Shown here: one piece after another, positions 1 through 8,297 of the stretch | Numbering within the stretch: position 1 is the stretch's first letter | Layout of the letters: every line of letters begins with the position of its first letter | Virus record (IMG/VR): IMGVR_UViG_3300009514_000001 | Location: 124,001-188,000 of that record | DNA length: 64,000 bases | Strand: one strand, 5' to 3' | Source of the DNA: a virus | Made by a program: the position numbers and the translations under genes | Notes under the pieces: model-generated | Databases searched by the model: none | Seen by the model: the letters and a program-made list of their open reading frames with translations, nothing else | What the model was told of the DNA's origin: nothing

Positions 1-62
1 TTGTCCGCAGACACCGTGTTCGGTGTCGCCTGGCTGCTGTAATGCTTGTCGTGGATTGGCAT
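1..62 (-). CDS. 5' end of the next leftward gene (partial)
   Basis: The last base of the endonuclease stop codon at 62-64 is shared with an ATG at 60-62 (TGATG on the minus strand). From that ATG an open frame (MPIHDKHYSSQATPN...) runs to the window edge, about 20 residues. An AGGGA-type SD lies about 7 nt upstream. The same TGATG junction is used by other genes in this operon, which supports it as a real start. The product cannot be named from so few residues. The small inverted repeat at 10-27 (arms GACACCG/CGGTGTC) would lie inside the coding sequence. Confidence 0.55.
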   Translation of the reverse strand, partial: MPIHDKHYSSQATPNTVSAD

Positions 63-1153
63 CAGCTATCCCTACCAAACAGGCCTGGGTGGGTCTTGAG
101 GTTCCTACGCGGAAGTTCCCAGAGGTCGATGATTTCCGAGTATACCCTCTCTATCACCTTCCACAGGGAGTCGTGCTGCGTGAGGACAAACACCTTGTCG
201 CCTGTCAGCTCCTCGAACTCTTTGATCTTGTCGTCCGCGTCACCAGGCAGAGACCCGTCCGCGTGTTTCCACCCCTTCAACTCTACCCACCCGGAAGGAA
301 TATGGTGGAGGAAAGGGTCGTACAGTTTGAATTCGGGGGTGTAGTGTCTACCTGAAGGGAGCCTGAATAGAGTCGGCTCATGCTCGTAGGGGATGCCCTC
401 GTGAGTCAGGATGCGAGCGAAGTTCGCCTCAAGAGTCGACCGACAGTAGTGGTCAAGACCCTTGCGGAACCCGCAGATACCTCGACCCGAGCCTTGGGGT
501 GGGAAATTTCCGTTACTGATTCTGGTATCGAATCCTTTCTGCCACGTCTCGGGGTTCTGGAACCCAATTAGCTCACCCGACTTAGCAGCCTCTCGATAGC
601 GCCTCTTTGTGCCTTGAGAGAGAGCTTCGCGGAACTCCGGAGTGTTTCGAACCCTCTCCAACGCCAGGCGACCGGCTCGTCCTCGCCGTTTCCGCTCCTC
701 TTCGGATAGGTTGTGAGACACCCCCTTACCGCCCTCAGAAATGGCCTTACGGTGCTCTGGGGAAAAGGTCTTGCCCTTCCAGGGCGCCGCCTCTTTCAGT
801 CTCTCAGACTGTTTCCGACGCTCCTCTTTCGAAGACCACCGACGTCGGGCGGCCTCTGCCTGCTTGCGGCGAGCCTCCGGAGAGCGGGTCCGAGTACCTG
901 GGACTTCAACCTCCGCCCCGGAATGCGCCTTTCGATAGGCCTCAACATCCATGTCGTGAGCTGTCTTCAGATGTCTCTGAAGACGTTTGCGAACAATCCC
1001 ACACACCTCACAGCGTACCTTCCCCTCTACGGGCTTTTGGTGGCGCTTGTGTTTGGTGGGAGTCGTACGACAGGAGTCGCACTTCACGTTCCCTGCCTTC
1101 GGCGAATACCCCTCGACCTTTATGCTACACGACACGCAAGTCTTCACAGCCAT
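62..1153 (-). CDS. free-standing homing-type endonuclease: zinc fingers, NUMOD-like linker, PD-(D/E)XK-like nuclease
   Basis: This is a 363-residue protein. I start it at the ATG at 1153, not at the longer 1249 frame, because GGGAGG lies 8 nt upstream and the longer frame overlaps the previous gene. The N-terminus has a CxxC pair (Cys6/9, Cys25/28) and then a C2H2 finger (Cys48/51, His61/66). Residues 85-200 are Arg/Lys/Glu-rich helices with SPEHRKAISEG, like NUMOD-type DNA-binding repeats of homing endonucleases. The C-terminus (about 235-330) contains LEANFARIL, YTPEF and ELKGW, the spacing expected of a PD-(D/E)XK or Vsr-like nuclease core (candidate Glu242, Glu274, Glu291, Lys293). It lies between virion genes and is coupled to the next gene by TGATG. 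I infer a mobile endonuclease gene rather than a virion protein. No intron features are visible around it. Confidence 0.75.
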   Translation of the reverse strand: MAVKTCVSCSIKVEGYSPKAGNVKCDSCRTTPTKHKRHQKPVEGKVRCEVCGIVRKRLQRHLKTAHDMDVEAYRKAHSGAEVEVPGTRTRSPEARRKQAEAARRRWSSKEERRKQSERLKEAAPWKGKTFSPEHRKAISEGGKGVSHNLSEEERKRRGRAGRLALERVRNTPEFREALSQGTKRRYREAAKSGELIGFQNPETWQKGFDTRISNGNFPPQGSGRGICGFRKGLDHYCRSTLEANFARILTHEGIPYEHEPTLFRLPSGRHYTPEFKLYDPFLHHIPSGWVELKGWKHADGSLPGDADDKIKEFEELTGDKVFVLTQHDSLWKVIERVYSEIIDLWELPRRNLKTHPGLFGRDS

Positions 1154-1230
1154 GACACTTGCCTCCCTGAAGTGAGGTTCAACTACGTCATGTTCACTGT
1201 AGTGAGTTGCTGTGAGACCTGCAAGGACCA

Positions 1231-1872
1231 TCAAAAAGTCAGCCTCCACGTGATGGTTAGCCGACTTGCGCTCGGTTTCGCAACGACCGCAAATGGCAAA
1301 TAGTTCAGAAGGATGTCGTACTGCGAGACGTCGACCGTGACGTCCCGAGTAGGGAACGTATCCGGGTTTGGATTGGTCGTCGACGGGTTCGCACTGATGG
1401 GGCTGATGATGCCCATCTCGTTGAGCGGACCAGCGGCCTCCCCCTCGATAAACTGAGTCGTGAAGTCGACGATGTTCGTCGGGATGGCGGAGGCCACGCC
1501 CAGGGTGTCCCGGAAGGTCGTGCTGGCGAAGGTCTTGCGCTCAATTTCGGCGTTGAGCTTGCGCTGCCGAGGGTCAGGTGAGTTGGGCGACAGAAGCGCA
1601 CCCGAGGCGCCCGTCCCCACCGCCAGCATGTAGGCGCCGAAATTGGGCTCGGCGTTGTCCTTGAACAACCTCGCCGCGTGGATGCCAGCATCCAACACGA
1701 TGAGGTTCGTCTTCTTGAAGTAGTGAAGCTGGTTGCCGTCGAGATCGCGCAGGTCGAAGATGAACTCGCCCTTGGCCTTCAACATGCCAAAATCGTCGGC
1801 GTACCTCATCCCCATACTGATTGCCACGGCCTCTCCAGGCTGAGTCATTTTATCGTCGAAGCGCATACCCAT
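1231..1872 (-). CDS. phage tail/virion structural protein, function not assigned
   Basis: This is a 213-residue acidic, beta-rich protein following the giant 1839-residue gene. Visible blocks are TNLIVLDAGIHAARLFKD, AVGTGASGALLSPNSPDPRQRKLN, a RKTFASTTFRD strand, PTNIVDFTTQFIEGEAAG and a C-terminal LTITWRLTF. The last looks like a natural strand ending, so I see no truncation by the endonuclease downstream. Position in the tail-fibre end of the operon suggests a tail or fibre component, but I cannot name a family with confidence. The ATG at 1872 is followed by a second ATG two codons later (MGM); GAGAG lies just upstream and either could be used. The 56-bp gap to the upstream gene carries nothing obvious. 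Confidence 0.7.
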   Translation of the reverse strand: MGMRFDDKMTQPGEAVAISMGMRYADDFGMLKAKGEFIFDLRDLDGNQLHYFKKTNLIVLDAGIHAARLFKDNAEPNFGAYMLAVGTGASGALLSPNSPDPRQRKLNAEIERKTFASTTFRDTLGVASAIPTNIVDFTTQFIEGEAAGPLNEMGIISPISANPSTTNPNPDTFPTRDVTVDVSQYDILLNYLPFAVVAKPSASRLTITWRLTF

Positions 1873-1928
1873 CTCTCGCCGACTGAACTCCTATTCTCTG
1901 GTCACCATAGGACGCCTAACGGCTCCCA

Positions 1929-4900
1929 TCAGTTGGCGGCCTCGACAGGAATGACAGTAACTGTTGGGCCTGGAAGGGCGGTTCCACCCGACCATGTGAA
2001 GGCCGTACCTGTTGAAGGCAAGGGCTGACCCCCGGCCAAAAGCGAACTCGTTTCCAGCGACTCCAGACCTCCGTAAGGACCCCACCGCGGGAACTCGCCC
2101 GGGGTCTCCAACACCATAAGGGCGGCGCCGCCATTGTTGACACCCGGAGTCCCGTTGGGAACGTTGTCCGGGTCTGTTGAGTAGCTCGGCGGGGTGTTGT
2201 CCGCCGTTGGCGAAATGCTCGCGTCGTCCTCAAGGTCGACCTCGGTCCCAATATCGTCAATGACGATGGTATCCAGGCGCAGCGAGAAGAAGACACGTCG
2301 GTTGACTCCGCCGATGCCCTCTCCCGGACGAACCCCCTCTGCGGGCCAGTTCGGGTAGAGGATTGCTGTTCCAGGACCCCAGGTCCCATCTACAAAGTTA
2401 CCACCGCTCCAGTGGAAAATGGGCACGTGCTCGAACTTGGCCCCGGCACCGAAGGTGCTTTCCCCGTTCGGTCCGGGGAAAATGTCAGAGAACAAAGAGC
2501 CGTCAAGCCCGATCTCCAACAAGCCGTGGCCCGGATAGGTGTCGTCGCAGATGGACGAGAGCAGGCCCGTCTGACCCCCGTTGTCCAGCTCGATGAACGT
2601 CATGCACTGGTACAGCGCATCGGGGTCGTCTTCGTGCTTGACGAACCGGTAAGGGTCGTTGAACACGAAGTCGGGGTCATCGTTGAGTGTGTCGTTCGGG
2701 TCGTTGAACTGGGCGCCGAAGGCGACCACCGGAGACGAGTCGGTCGTCTGCCCCTTCGGGATGGGGGGAGTCCCCTCGTTGAGCAGCGTCAAGCTGTCTA
2801 TGAGGGGTTGGGTCTCCAGGTAGGTGGTCGTAACCGGGCCGCCGGGACTGAACACGACCACGACCGGAACCTGCTCACCAGAGAGCGGCTGGTCGAGGAA
2901 GATGGTCTGGCTGTCCTGGTCGAAGGTCCACTCCTCGAACGGGATGACCGTCGTCCCCTCGATGACCTTGAAGACCAAGTCGGCGAAGTTGTTGGCCGGA
3001 CGCAGGGAGACGATGGTCGAGGTCAGTGAGACGACGGAGACAACCTCGGGAGTGCAATCGCGTGTGCGCTCGCCACTGTGAACCACGTTGTACTGGTTGA
3101 ATACGTGGTTCTGAGGCGACCGGAAGTCCTCGTCCTTGTGTGTGTAGAGGCGGTAGCGGACGAAGTCCCAGCGCTGCTGGCTGATGCTCCGGGAGTCCAG
3201 GGCACCCCAGGCAACCGACCCGAACAGTCCTCCTTGGATGGGGAGTTTGGGGTACTCAACCGTGACCCAGCCCGCACTGGGTTCGGTGATCTCGGTTGCG
3301 AACTGTCCCGTCCAGGTCGGGGGGAGGGGTAGGTCAGGACGGAGGAGGGTCACACCCCACTGGGCGTCCCTGTGTAGCCTGAACTGGACGTCAGAGCGCC
3401 AGTCCATCTCCTCGAGGGTCGCCAGAGAGCTGCTGTTCGGCTCGTCCGTCGTGTCCGTCCTAGGGATGGCCCAGTTGTCGATGTCGTCGAGGCTGTCCCC
3501 GAGCCAGATGCCCAGCGTACGTTTCGCCGCCGAGGGGGCTCGAACGACCGTGTGGACGTAGTCCCATTCGACCGTGTGGGCCGTGTCAAGACCCGTGGCC
3601 CCCATAAACACCATCGTGTTCAACGTCGCCGAGTCGAACCCCGACAGAGCCACTGTGGGAGCCTGGACAACGTCGTCGATGACCAGGGTCACCGTGTCTG
3701 CACCCGCGTCCACCAGGATTCGGTAGGTGTGTTGGGCGCCGTCAGTCCAGTCGAAGTTGAAGGTCTGGAGGACCGTGGTCCCATTGCTCGTAAGAGCCAC
3801 CCGAGCAGGGTCGGGGGAGACTGCGTCAAGGAATGTCAGGCCGACTGTGAAGAGAAGGCCCGAGGTGCCCGCCTCGCCGCCGAAGAACACACCCGTATTG
3901 CCCGAAGCGTTGGCCGTGAACGAGGTGATAGCCAGGCGGGCCTCGATGATACGCCCACCCTCGTCGGTGAAGTCGACGAGGGTGAGGTCAAGGTCGTTCG
4001 ACCAAGTCCCGCTCTGCCCAACCGCCTGGGTGGTGGTGACCAACTGTCCCCGAGCCGAGACCGAAACGTTGTTTCCCGACGAGGCCGACCACCCTTGATC
4101 TGTCGGAACGAAGAGCCCAGAGAGCGACTCCGAGGGCAGATTGATGAGCTGTCGGAAAGGAGTCTTGGCCACGTCCTCGCGGTAGAGGAGCGTGCCGAAG
4201 CGGACCTCACGGTTGCGATCCCGGATGACGACAACGGCATCACCTGAGCCCAGGGACTCGCTGTCGACCCTCAGTTTGGCGTCGAAGTCGGCGTTGACCT
4301 GAGGCTCAAGGAAGGGCTCGACGCGGCTGTACCCATAGCTGAGGTCGAGACTGGCATCCTCGGACACGCTCTTGAGGAGGAGTGTACTCCCCGAGGAATC
4401 CACCAGGGCGTTGCCGAAGTCCTGTGCGCGGAACCATTCGCTGTTCGGGTCGTCCTCTGGGACCTCGTTCATCTCCGAACTGACGACGACGCCACGAGAG
4501 TGGAAGGTGGTCTGCTGGGGAGTCGTGCCGTAGCGGAAGAAGCTCCACACGCTCGTGTTCGTCGGGATGCGTCCCAGAGACCCGAAGAACGCCTGGCCTT
4601 CCCCTTCCGTCGAGAGGAGGAAGACCGTCTGGGCCGCCATCGCGACCTCGGGTATAGCCGCCAGCTCGATGGCCTGGGCCGAAATCTCACCCGAGACGAA
4701 GAGCTGGGTGTTGCCCGTGAGGGTGTCCACCACCAGGCGGTAGGTGGAGACGTCAGTCCAGACAACCTCGAAGACCGCGTCGGCCTTGTCGTTGCCGAAG
4801 AAGTAGGGGTCCTCGGGGAATGGCGTCGAGGCGTCCAGTGTGACGGTGACCGTTCCGTCCGTCTGCACCACGAACGCATCGATGATGTAGGTGCCTGCCT

Positions 4901-7448
4901 GAGGTCCAGAGAGAACCTGGAACCGGTCTCCCTGTTCGATGCTGGTCGGGAACGTGGCCGCGTCGAACGACCCTGTCGTCGAGTCGATGACCGTCACTTC
5001 ACGTGTCGGACCCACCTCCCAGGACGCCAAGAGGTGAGGCAGGGCAAGGTCGCGCAGCATGCCGACGTGCTTGACCCCGTTGACCTCCAGGAGGCCGACG
5101 AGGAACAGACGACGGTTGTTGTGGACACCAAAGCCCAGGCCGGTGAACACTCCGTCCAGGGTGTACTGCGTGGCGAAGAACCGAGATGCCAAGACCACCG
5201 AGGTCGGGAAGCTGAGGTCGACCTCCTGGGTGTAAACGGCCTCTCCCTGCTCGAAGGAACCGGCCGAGGCATCTACAAGAGTGTAGACTCCCGCGACGGC
5301 GTCAGCAGAGCCCGTGTCCTGTCCTGTGAGGCTCCAGGGAGGCGTGGCGGACGTCGGGTCCACCGTCCCGTCGAAGAGCGCTGTGACGCCCTCAGGACTC
5401 TCCTCGAAGGTCTGAACAGCGATGCTGTGAGGGTTCTGATTGAACAGGAGCTGGTTCGGACTATTGAAGGACGCCGTGTACTCTCGTTCGAACCCCAGGT
5501 AGCGGTGGCCGATGAGCTTGGGTTTGTCCCTCTTGATAGGCCCGAAGACCAGACCCATCGGGAACCGGGAGGTCGTGTCGACGGCCCCAATGGGGTCGGA
5601 TACGGCTGGCGGGGTCCACCCTCGATGGAGATCCCACTTGTTGAACACCAGCCCCAGAGTGTTGAACCCGGCCATCTCCATCACTGGAGACGGGAACCAG
5701 ATATAGTCCACCTCGACGGTGATGGACCCGACGGGCATCAGCGGAATCGGGATGGTCAGTACAATCTCGCCGATGTACGGATTGACACTCGCCACCTCGA
5801 CAGAAACGGAGTTGACCTCGACCGTCACGTCGCTCTTCGTCGCGGGCGTTGCGTCTCCCCACCCCTTGACCAGAGGACCCCTCTGAGTGAGGAGGCGATC
5901 TCTTGTCAGCGCCGCCGAACCCGTAAAGCTCGTTGACCGGTTGTGCAGGAAGTTCCAGGCCGCGCTGAAGACCGTCAGGCTGCTGGTGAAGAGCAAGCTC
6001 TCGACGGCGAAGTTGCTGACGGTGTACGTCGATCCCAGGATGAACTGGACCCCTACTGGGATGCTCGGGGCTCCCGTGAAACTGGCGACGGCCGTAGAGG
6101 CCAGGGGCGTCCCGTTGAGGAGGAAAGTGTAGATGCCGGCGAGCTGGTTGCGGACCAGGGAGATGGTCGCCGCCCCCGTGCTCCACGAGGCATTCGCGCT
6201 GACGGTGAAAGCACCACTGGTGATAGTGATGACGTCCTGTCCGGCAACACGCTCGATGATGAGGGAGGCCTCGACCGCACCGTCATTGATGTGCAGGGCA
6301 CCGACGACCGCATCGAAGAGGGGTGGGGTGTAGGACGCCACGGAGGCGTCGAACGAGAAATCGACCCGGAAGGATGCCCCGGGGACTACACGGCTGGTGA
6401 GGTCCCCGAAGGTCCACCCGTAGGTGTCTGGGGAGGACTTGGCCAGAACCAGGTCGGTTCCCTGGAGGGTCGAAGTACCCGTCCCGACCTCGACCCCAAG
6501 GAACCCGGGGTCGGCGCTCGGAAGCACGCTGCCGTCATAGGTGATGGCCGTGGCGGGCTCAAGGGTAAGCGTGTAGTCGACCGAGGTCTGTCCCTGGACG
6601 TCGAGAAGGACCTGGGTGTCGTCACCGCCGTTCGGGTGAGTGACGTCGGTGGCCGCCAGGACGACGGGGTAGGGCGAGCTGAAGGAGTAGTTGGTCGTGT
6701 CTTCGATGCCCGGGAACGTGGTCTCCGGGGCCATCGACTGGTCGAACTGGAGGAGAACCTGGTCCCCAGCAGCCAGAGGCGTTGCTGTGAACGCGGGCGG
6801 CTCTCCCTTGGTCAGGAGGTCAACCGTATTGACGCCGGAACCCTCGATGGGGTTGCCGGCGATGTCCGTAGGCCCCGTGACCGTGATTCGGTAGGAGCCT
6901 CCCAGAGTCGTCCCTATATGGGTGATGATGACGCTGGTCGCCCCGAGGGTGCCCATGACGCCAACCACGACACTGGACACCGTCGAAGGGGCCGCACCTG
7001 CGAGGACGGTCAGAACATAGTTGAGCGGGTCCAGGAGCGCCGAGTCGACGAACATCTCTTCGTCGAAGAAAATCTCGATGCGGAACCCGTCGAGGCTGAT
7101 AGCCGACGTGATGCGGGGAGGCGTCGACTCTGTCGTGCCGTAAGGGCCAAAGCCGTAGGGATCACCACCGTAGCCGCCATCGACTGGGATGGGAGGTCGG
7201 GGGAACACATTGGTGGCGCCGTACGAGCCACCGCCGTAAGGAATGCCCCCGTAGCCGCCGATGATGGTGGCGGGGTCGAGAAACTCGCTGAGGTTGCCGT
7301 AGGGGTAGAACCCGTAGGGGGCTCCGCCGTAACCTTCGCCAGGTGGGTGAGGAGGACAGACCGGCGTCCCGCCCGCTGCTGGGAACGGGCCGAAGCCGAA
7401 GTCACTCAGCTCATAGCACTCACTGGGGTCGAAAGTCGGTAGGGCCAT
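1929..7448 (-). CDS. giant tail fibre/baseplate protein with Gly-Tyr repeats, Ig-like and LamG-like domains (1839 aa)
   Basis: A very long virion protein. Residues 39-105 contain three copies of a YGGxPYGxxPYG-type block (GYGGAPYGFYPYG, GYGGIPYGGGSYG, GYGGDPYGFGPYG), spaced about 26 residues apart. Next comes an SbsA-type Ig-like stretch (PPRITSAISLDGFRIEIFFDEEM) and a second similar one. Two regions, roughly 320-485 and 1110-1300, have the strand pattern of concanavalin/LamG-type sandwiches (for example DWTDGAQHTYRILVDAGADTVTLVIDDV). Such modules commonly bind glycans, so a host-surface role is plausible but inferred. There are no membrane segments or catalytic motifs I recognise. The start at 7448 has only a weak SD; it lies 20 nt after the preceding stop. 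Probably a tail-tip or fibre protein. Confidence 0.75.
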   Translation of the reverse strand: MALPTFDPSECYELSDFGFGPFPAAGGTPVCPPHPPGEGYGGAPYGFYPYGNLSEFLDPATIIGGYGGIPYGGGSYGATNVFPRPPIPVDGGYGGDPYGFGPYGTTESTPPRITSAISLDGFRIEIFFDEEMFVDSALLDPLNYVLTVLAGAAPSTVSSVVVGVMGTLGATSVIITHIGTTLGGSYRITVTGPTDIAGNPIEGSGVNTVDLLTKGEPPAFTATPLAAGDQVLLQFDQSMAPETTFPGIEDTTNYSFSSPYPVVLAATDVTHPNGGDDTQVLLDVQGQTSVDYTLTLEPATAITYDGSVLPSADPGFLGVEVGTGTSTLQGTDLVLAKSSPDTYGWTFGDLTSRVVPGASFRVDFSFDASVASYTPPLFDAVVGALHINDGAVEASLIIERVAGQDVITITSGAFTVSANASWSTGAATISLVRNQLAGIYTFLLNGTPLASTAVASFTGAPSIPVGVQFILGSTYTVSNFAVESLLFTSSLTVFSAAWNFLHNRSTSFTGSAALTRDRLLTQRGPLVKGWGDATPATKSDVTVEVNSVSVEVASVNPYIGEIVLTIPIPLMPVGSITVEVDYIWFPSPVMEMAGFNTLGLVFNKWDLHRGWTPPAVSDPIGAVDTTSRFPMGLVFGPIKRDKPKLIGHRYLGFEREYTASFNSPNQLLFNQNPHSIAVQTFEESPEGVTALFDGTVDPTSATPPWSLTGQDTGSADAVAGVYTLVDASAGSFEQGEAVYTQEVDLSFPTSVVLASRFFATQYTLDGVFTGLGFGVHNNRRLFLVGLLEVNGVKHVGMLRDLALPHLLASWEVGPTREVTVIDSTTGSFDAATFPTSIEQGDRFQVLSGPQAGTYIIDAFVVQTDGTVTVTLDASTPFPEDPYFFGNDKADAVFEVVWTDVSTYRLVVDTLTGNTQLFVSGEISAQAIELAAIPEVAMAAQTVFLLSTEGEGQAFFGSLGRIPTNTSVWSFFRYGTTPQQTTFHSRGVVVSSEMNEVPEDDPNSEWFRAQDFGNALVDSSGSTLLLKSVSEDASLDLSYGYSRVEPFLEPQVNADFDAKLRVDSESLGSGDAVVVIRDRNREVRFGTLLYREDVAKTPFRQLINLPSESLSGLFVPTDQGWSASSGNNVSVSARGQLVTTTQAVGQSGTWSNDLDLTLVDFTDEGGRIIEARLAITSFTANASGNTGVFFGGEAGTSGLLFTVGLTFLDAVSPDPARVALTSNGTTVLQTFNFDWTDGAQHTYRILVDAGADTVTLVIDDVVQAPTVALSGFDSATLNTMVFMGATGLDTAHTVEWDYVHTVVRAPSAAKRTLGIWLGDSLDDIDNWAIPRTDTTDEPNSSSLATLEEMDWRSDVQFRLHRDAQWGVTLLRPDLPLPPTWTGQFATEITEPSAGWVTVEYPKLPIQGGLFGSVAWGALDSRSISQQRWDFVRYRLYTHKDEDFRSPQNHVFNQYNVVHSGERTRDCTPEVVSVVSLTSTIVSLRPANNFADLVFKVIEGTTVIPFEEWTFDQDSQTIFLDQPLSGEQVPVVVVFSPGGPVTTTYLETQPLIDSLTLLNEGTPPIPKGQTTDSSPVVAFGAQFNDPNDTLNDDPDFVFNDPYRFVKHEDDPDALYQCMTFIELDNGGQTGLLSSICDDTYPGHGLLEIGLDGSLFSDIFPGPNGESTFGAGAKFEHVPIFHWSGGNFVDGTWGPGTAILYPNWPAEGVRPGEGIGGVNRRVFFSLRLDTIVIDDIGTEVDLEDDASISPTADNTPPSYSTDPDNVPNGTPGVNNGGAALMVLETPGEFPRWGPYGGLESLETSSLLAGGQPLPSTGTAFTWSGGTALPGPTVTVIPVEAAN

Positions 7449-7468
7449 AGCACAGGTCTATCCGGACG

Positions 7469-8263
7469 TTACGCTTGACGGGGCATGGGCTTGAGGCTGC
7501 GAATGCCGACTTCCTTGAGGGAGAGTTTGACCTGGTCAAGCTCATCCCTACCCCAATCACCTCTACCCCGAAGACGGACGTAGGCAATCATGTCTCTCGA
7601 CCCGTGGAGGGGATTGACGAAAACATCGCCACCCTCAAGGTAGAGAGGGGTGATGTTTTCGTACTGCTCTGCCATCCTGTCGCTGGCCTCGGTGAACTTC
7701 CTCAGCTTCTGTTGAAGACCTTGCAGAAGACCCTCGGCCTTCTTGGCGTTGCCGGTGAGATGGTGAACTCGACCATACCCGGCAAACGTCATCCAGATAT
7801 AGATGGCGTACTCCTCGACCTGGGCATGGGGTCGATAGTGCCCAGAAGCCGCATGCTTCTCCAGCAGGCTGAGGATGTTCTCTCGGAGCTGTCCCGAGTT
7901 GGCGTAGGCCACCCGGATGAGGTCGTCACGTAGTGTCTTGTCTGAAGCAAGGCGACGGAACGCTCCCCCCTTCCAAAGGAACTTGTCGAAGTGCTCTTGC
8001 CACAGGGAGCCAAGACTGTAGCCCGACTCCAGAAAGTCTCCTCGTGAGTCCATCAGGGCGAAAGGAGCTTCCGAGTACGGGTCGGCTGTGCCAGCCCTCC
8101 CAAGGCTGTACTTGGCTCCCATAACAACAACATCCGGGTCCCTGCGAATGATGTTCGACACTTCGGCTACGGCGTCGGAAGCCATGAAGGGACCCTTCTC
8201 TCGACTACCCACAGAAATCCAATAAGAACCCTGGGGCTTCTCTGCAATCCTAACTGTTTTCAT
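7469..8263 (-). CDS. hypothetical protein in tail-fibre cluster (264 aa)
   Basis: I start this at the ATG at 8263 (MKTVRIAEKPQGSYW) because AGGAG lies 7 nt upstream; the longer frame from 8326 begins inside the previous gene. The protein is mixed alpha/beta and soluble, with no signal peptide or membrane helix. The N-terminal part (about 1-110) resembles a compact beta domain, the middle (110-200) is helical (LRENILSLLEKHAASG, KAEGLLQGLQQKLRKFTEASDRMAEQYENI), and the end has GDVFVNPLHGSRDMIAYVRLRGRG. I recognise no family. Placement between two giant fibre-type genes would fit a fibre assembly factor or a minor tail protein, but that is inference from position only. Confidence 0.65.
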   Translation of the reverse strand: MKTVRIAEKPQGSYWISVGSREKGPFMASDAVAEVSNIIRRDPDVVVMGAKYSLGRAGTADPYSEAPFALMDSRGDFLESGYSLGSLWQEHFDKFLWKGGAFRRLASDKTLRDDLIRVAYANSGQLRENILSLLEKHAASGHYRPHAQVEEYAIYIWMTFAGYGRVHHLTGNAKKAEGLLQGLQQKLRKFTEASDRMAEQYENITPLYLEGGDVFVNPLHGSRDMIAYVRLRGRGDWGRDELDQVKLSLKEVGIRSLKPMPRQA

Positions 8264-8297
8264 GGGTGTGCTCCTGCCCTGGGGGCTATCAGGGCTA

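Noticed and set aside
10-27. Perfect 7-bp hairpin near the left edge as a terminator
   Set aside because: There is no T-run, and it lies inside the coding frame that begins at 62.
1154-1249. Longer 395-residue form of the endonuclease
   Set aside because: It would begin inside the previous gene without an SD, while the ATG at 1153 has GGGAGG 8 nt upstream.
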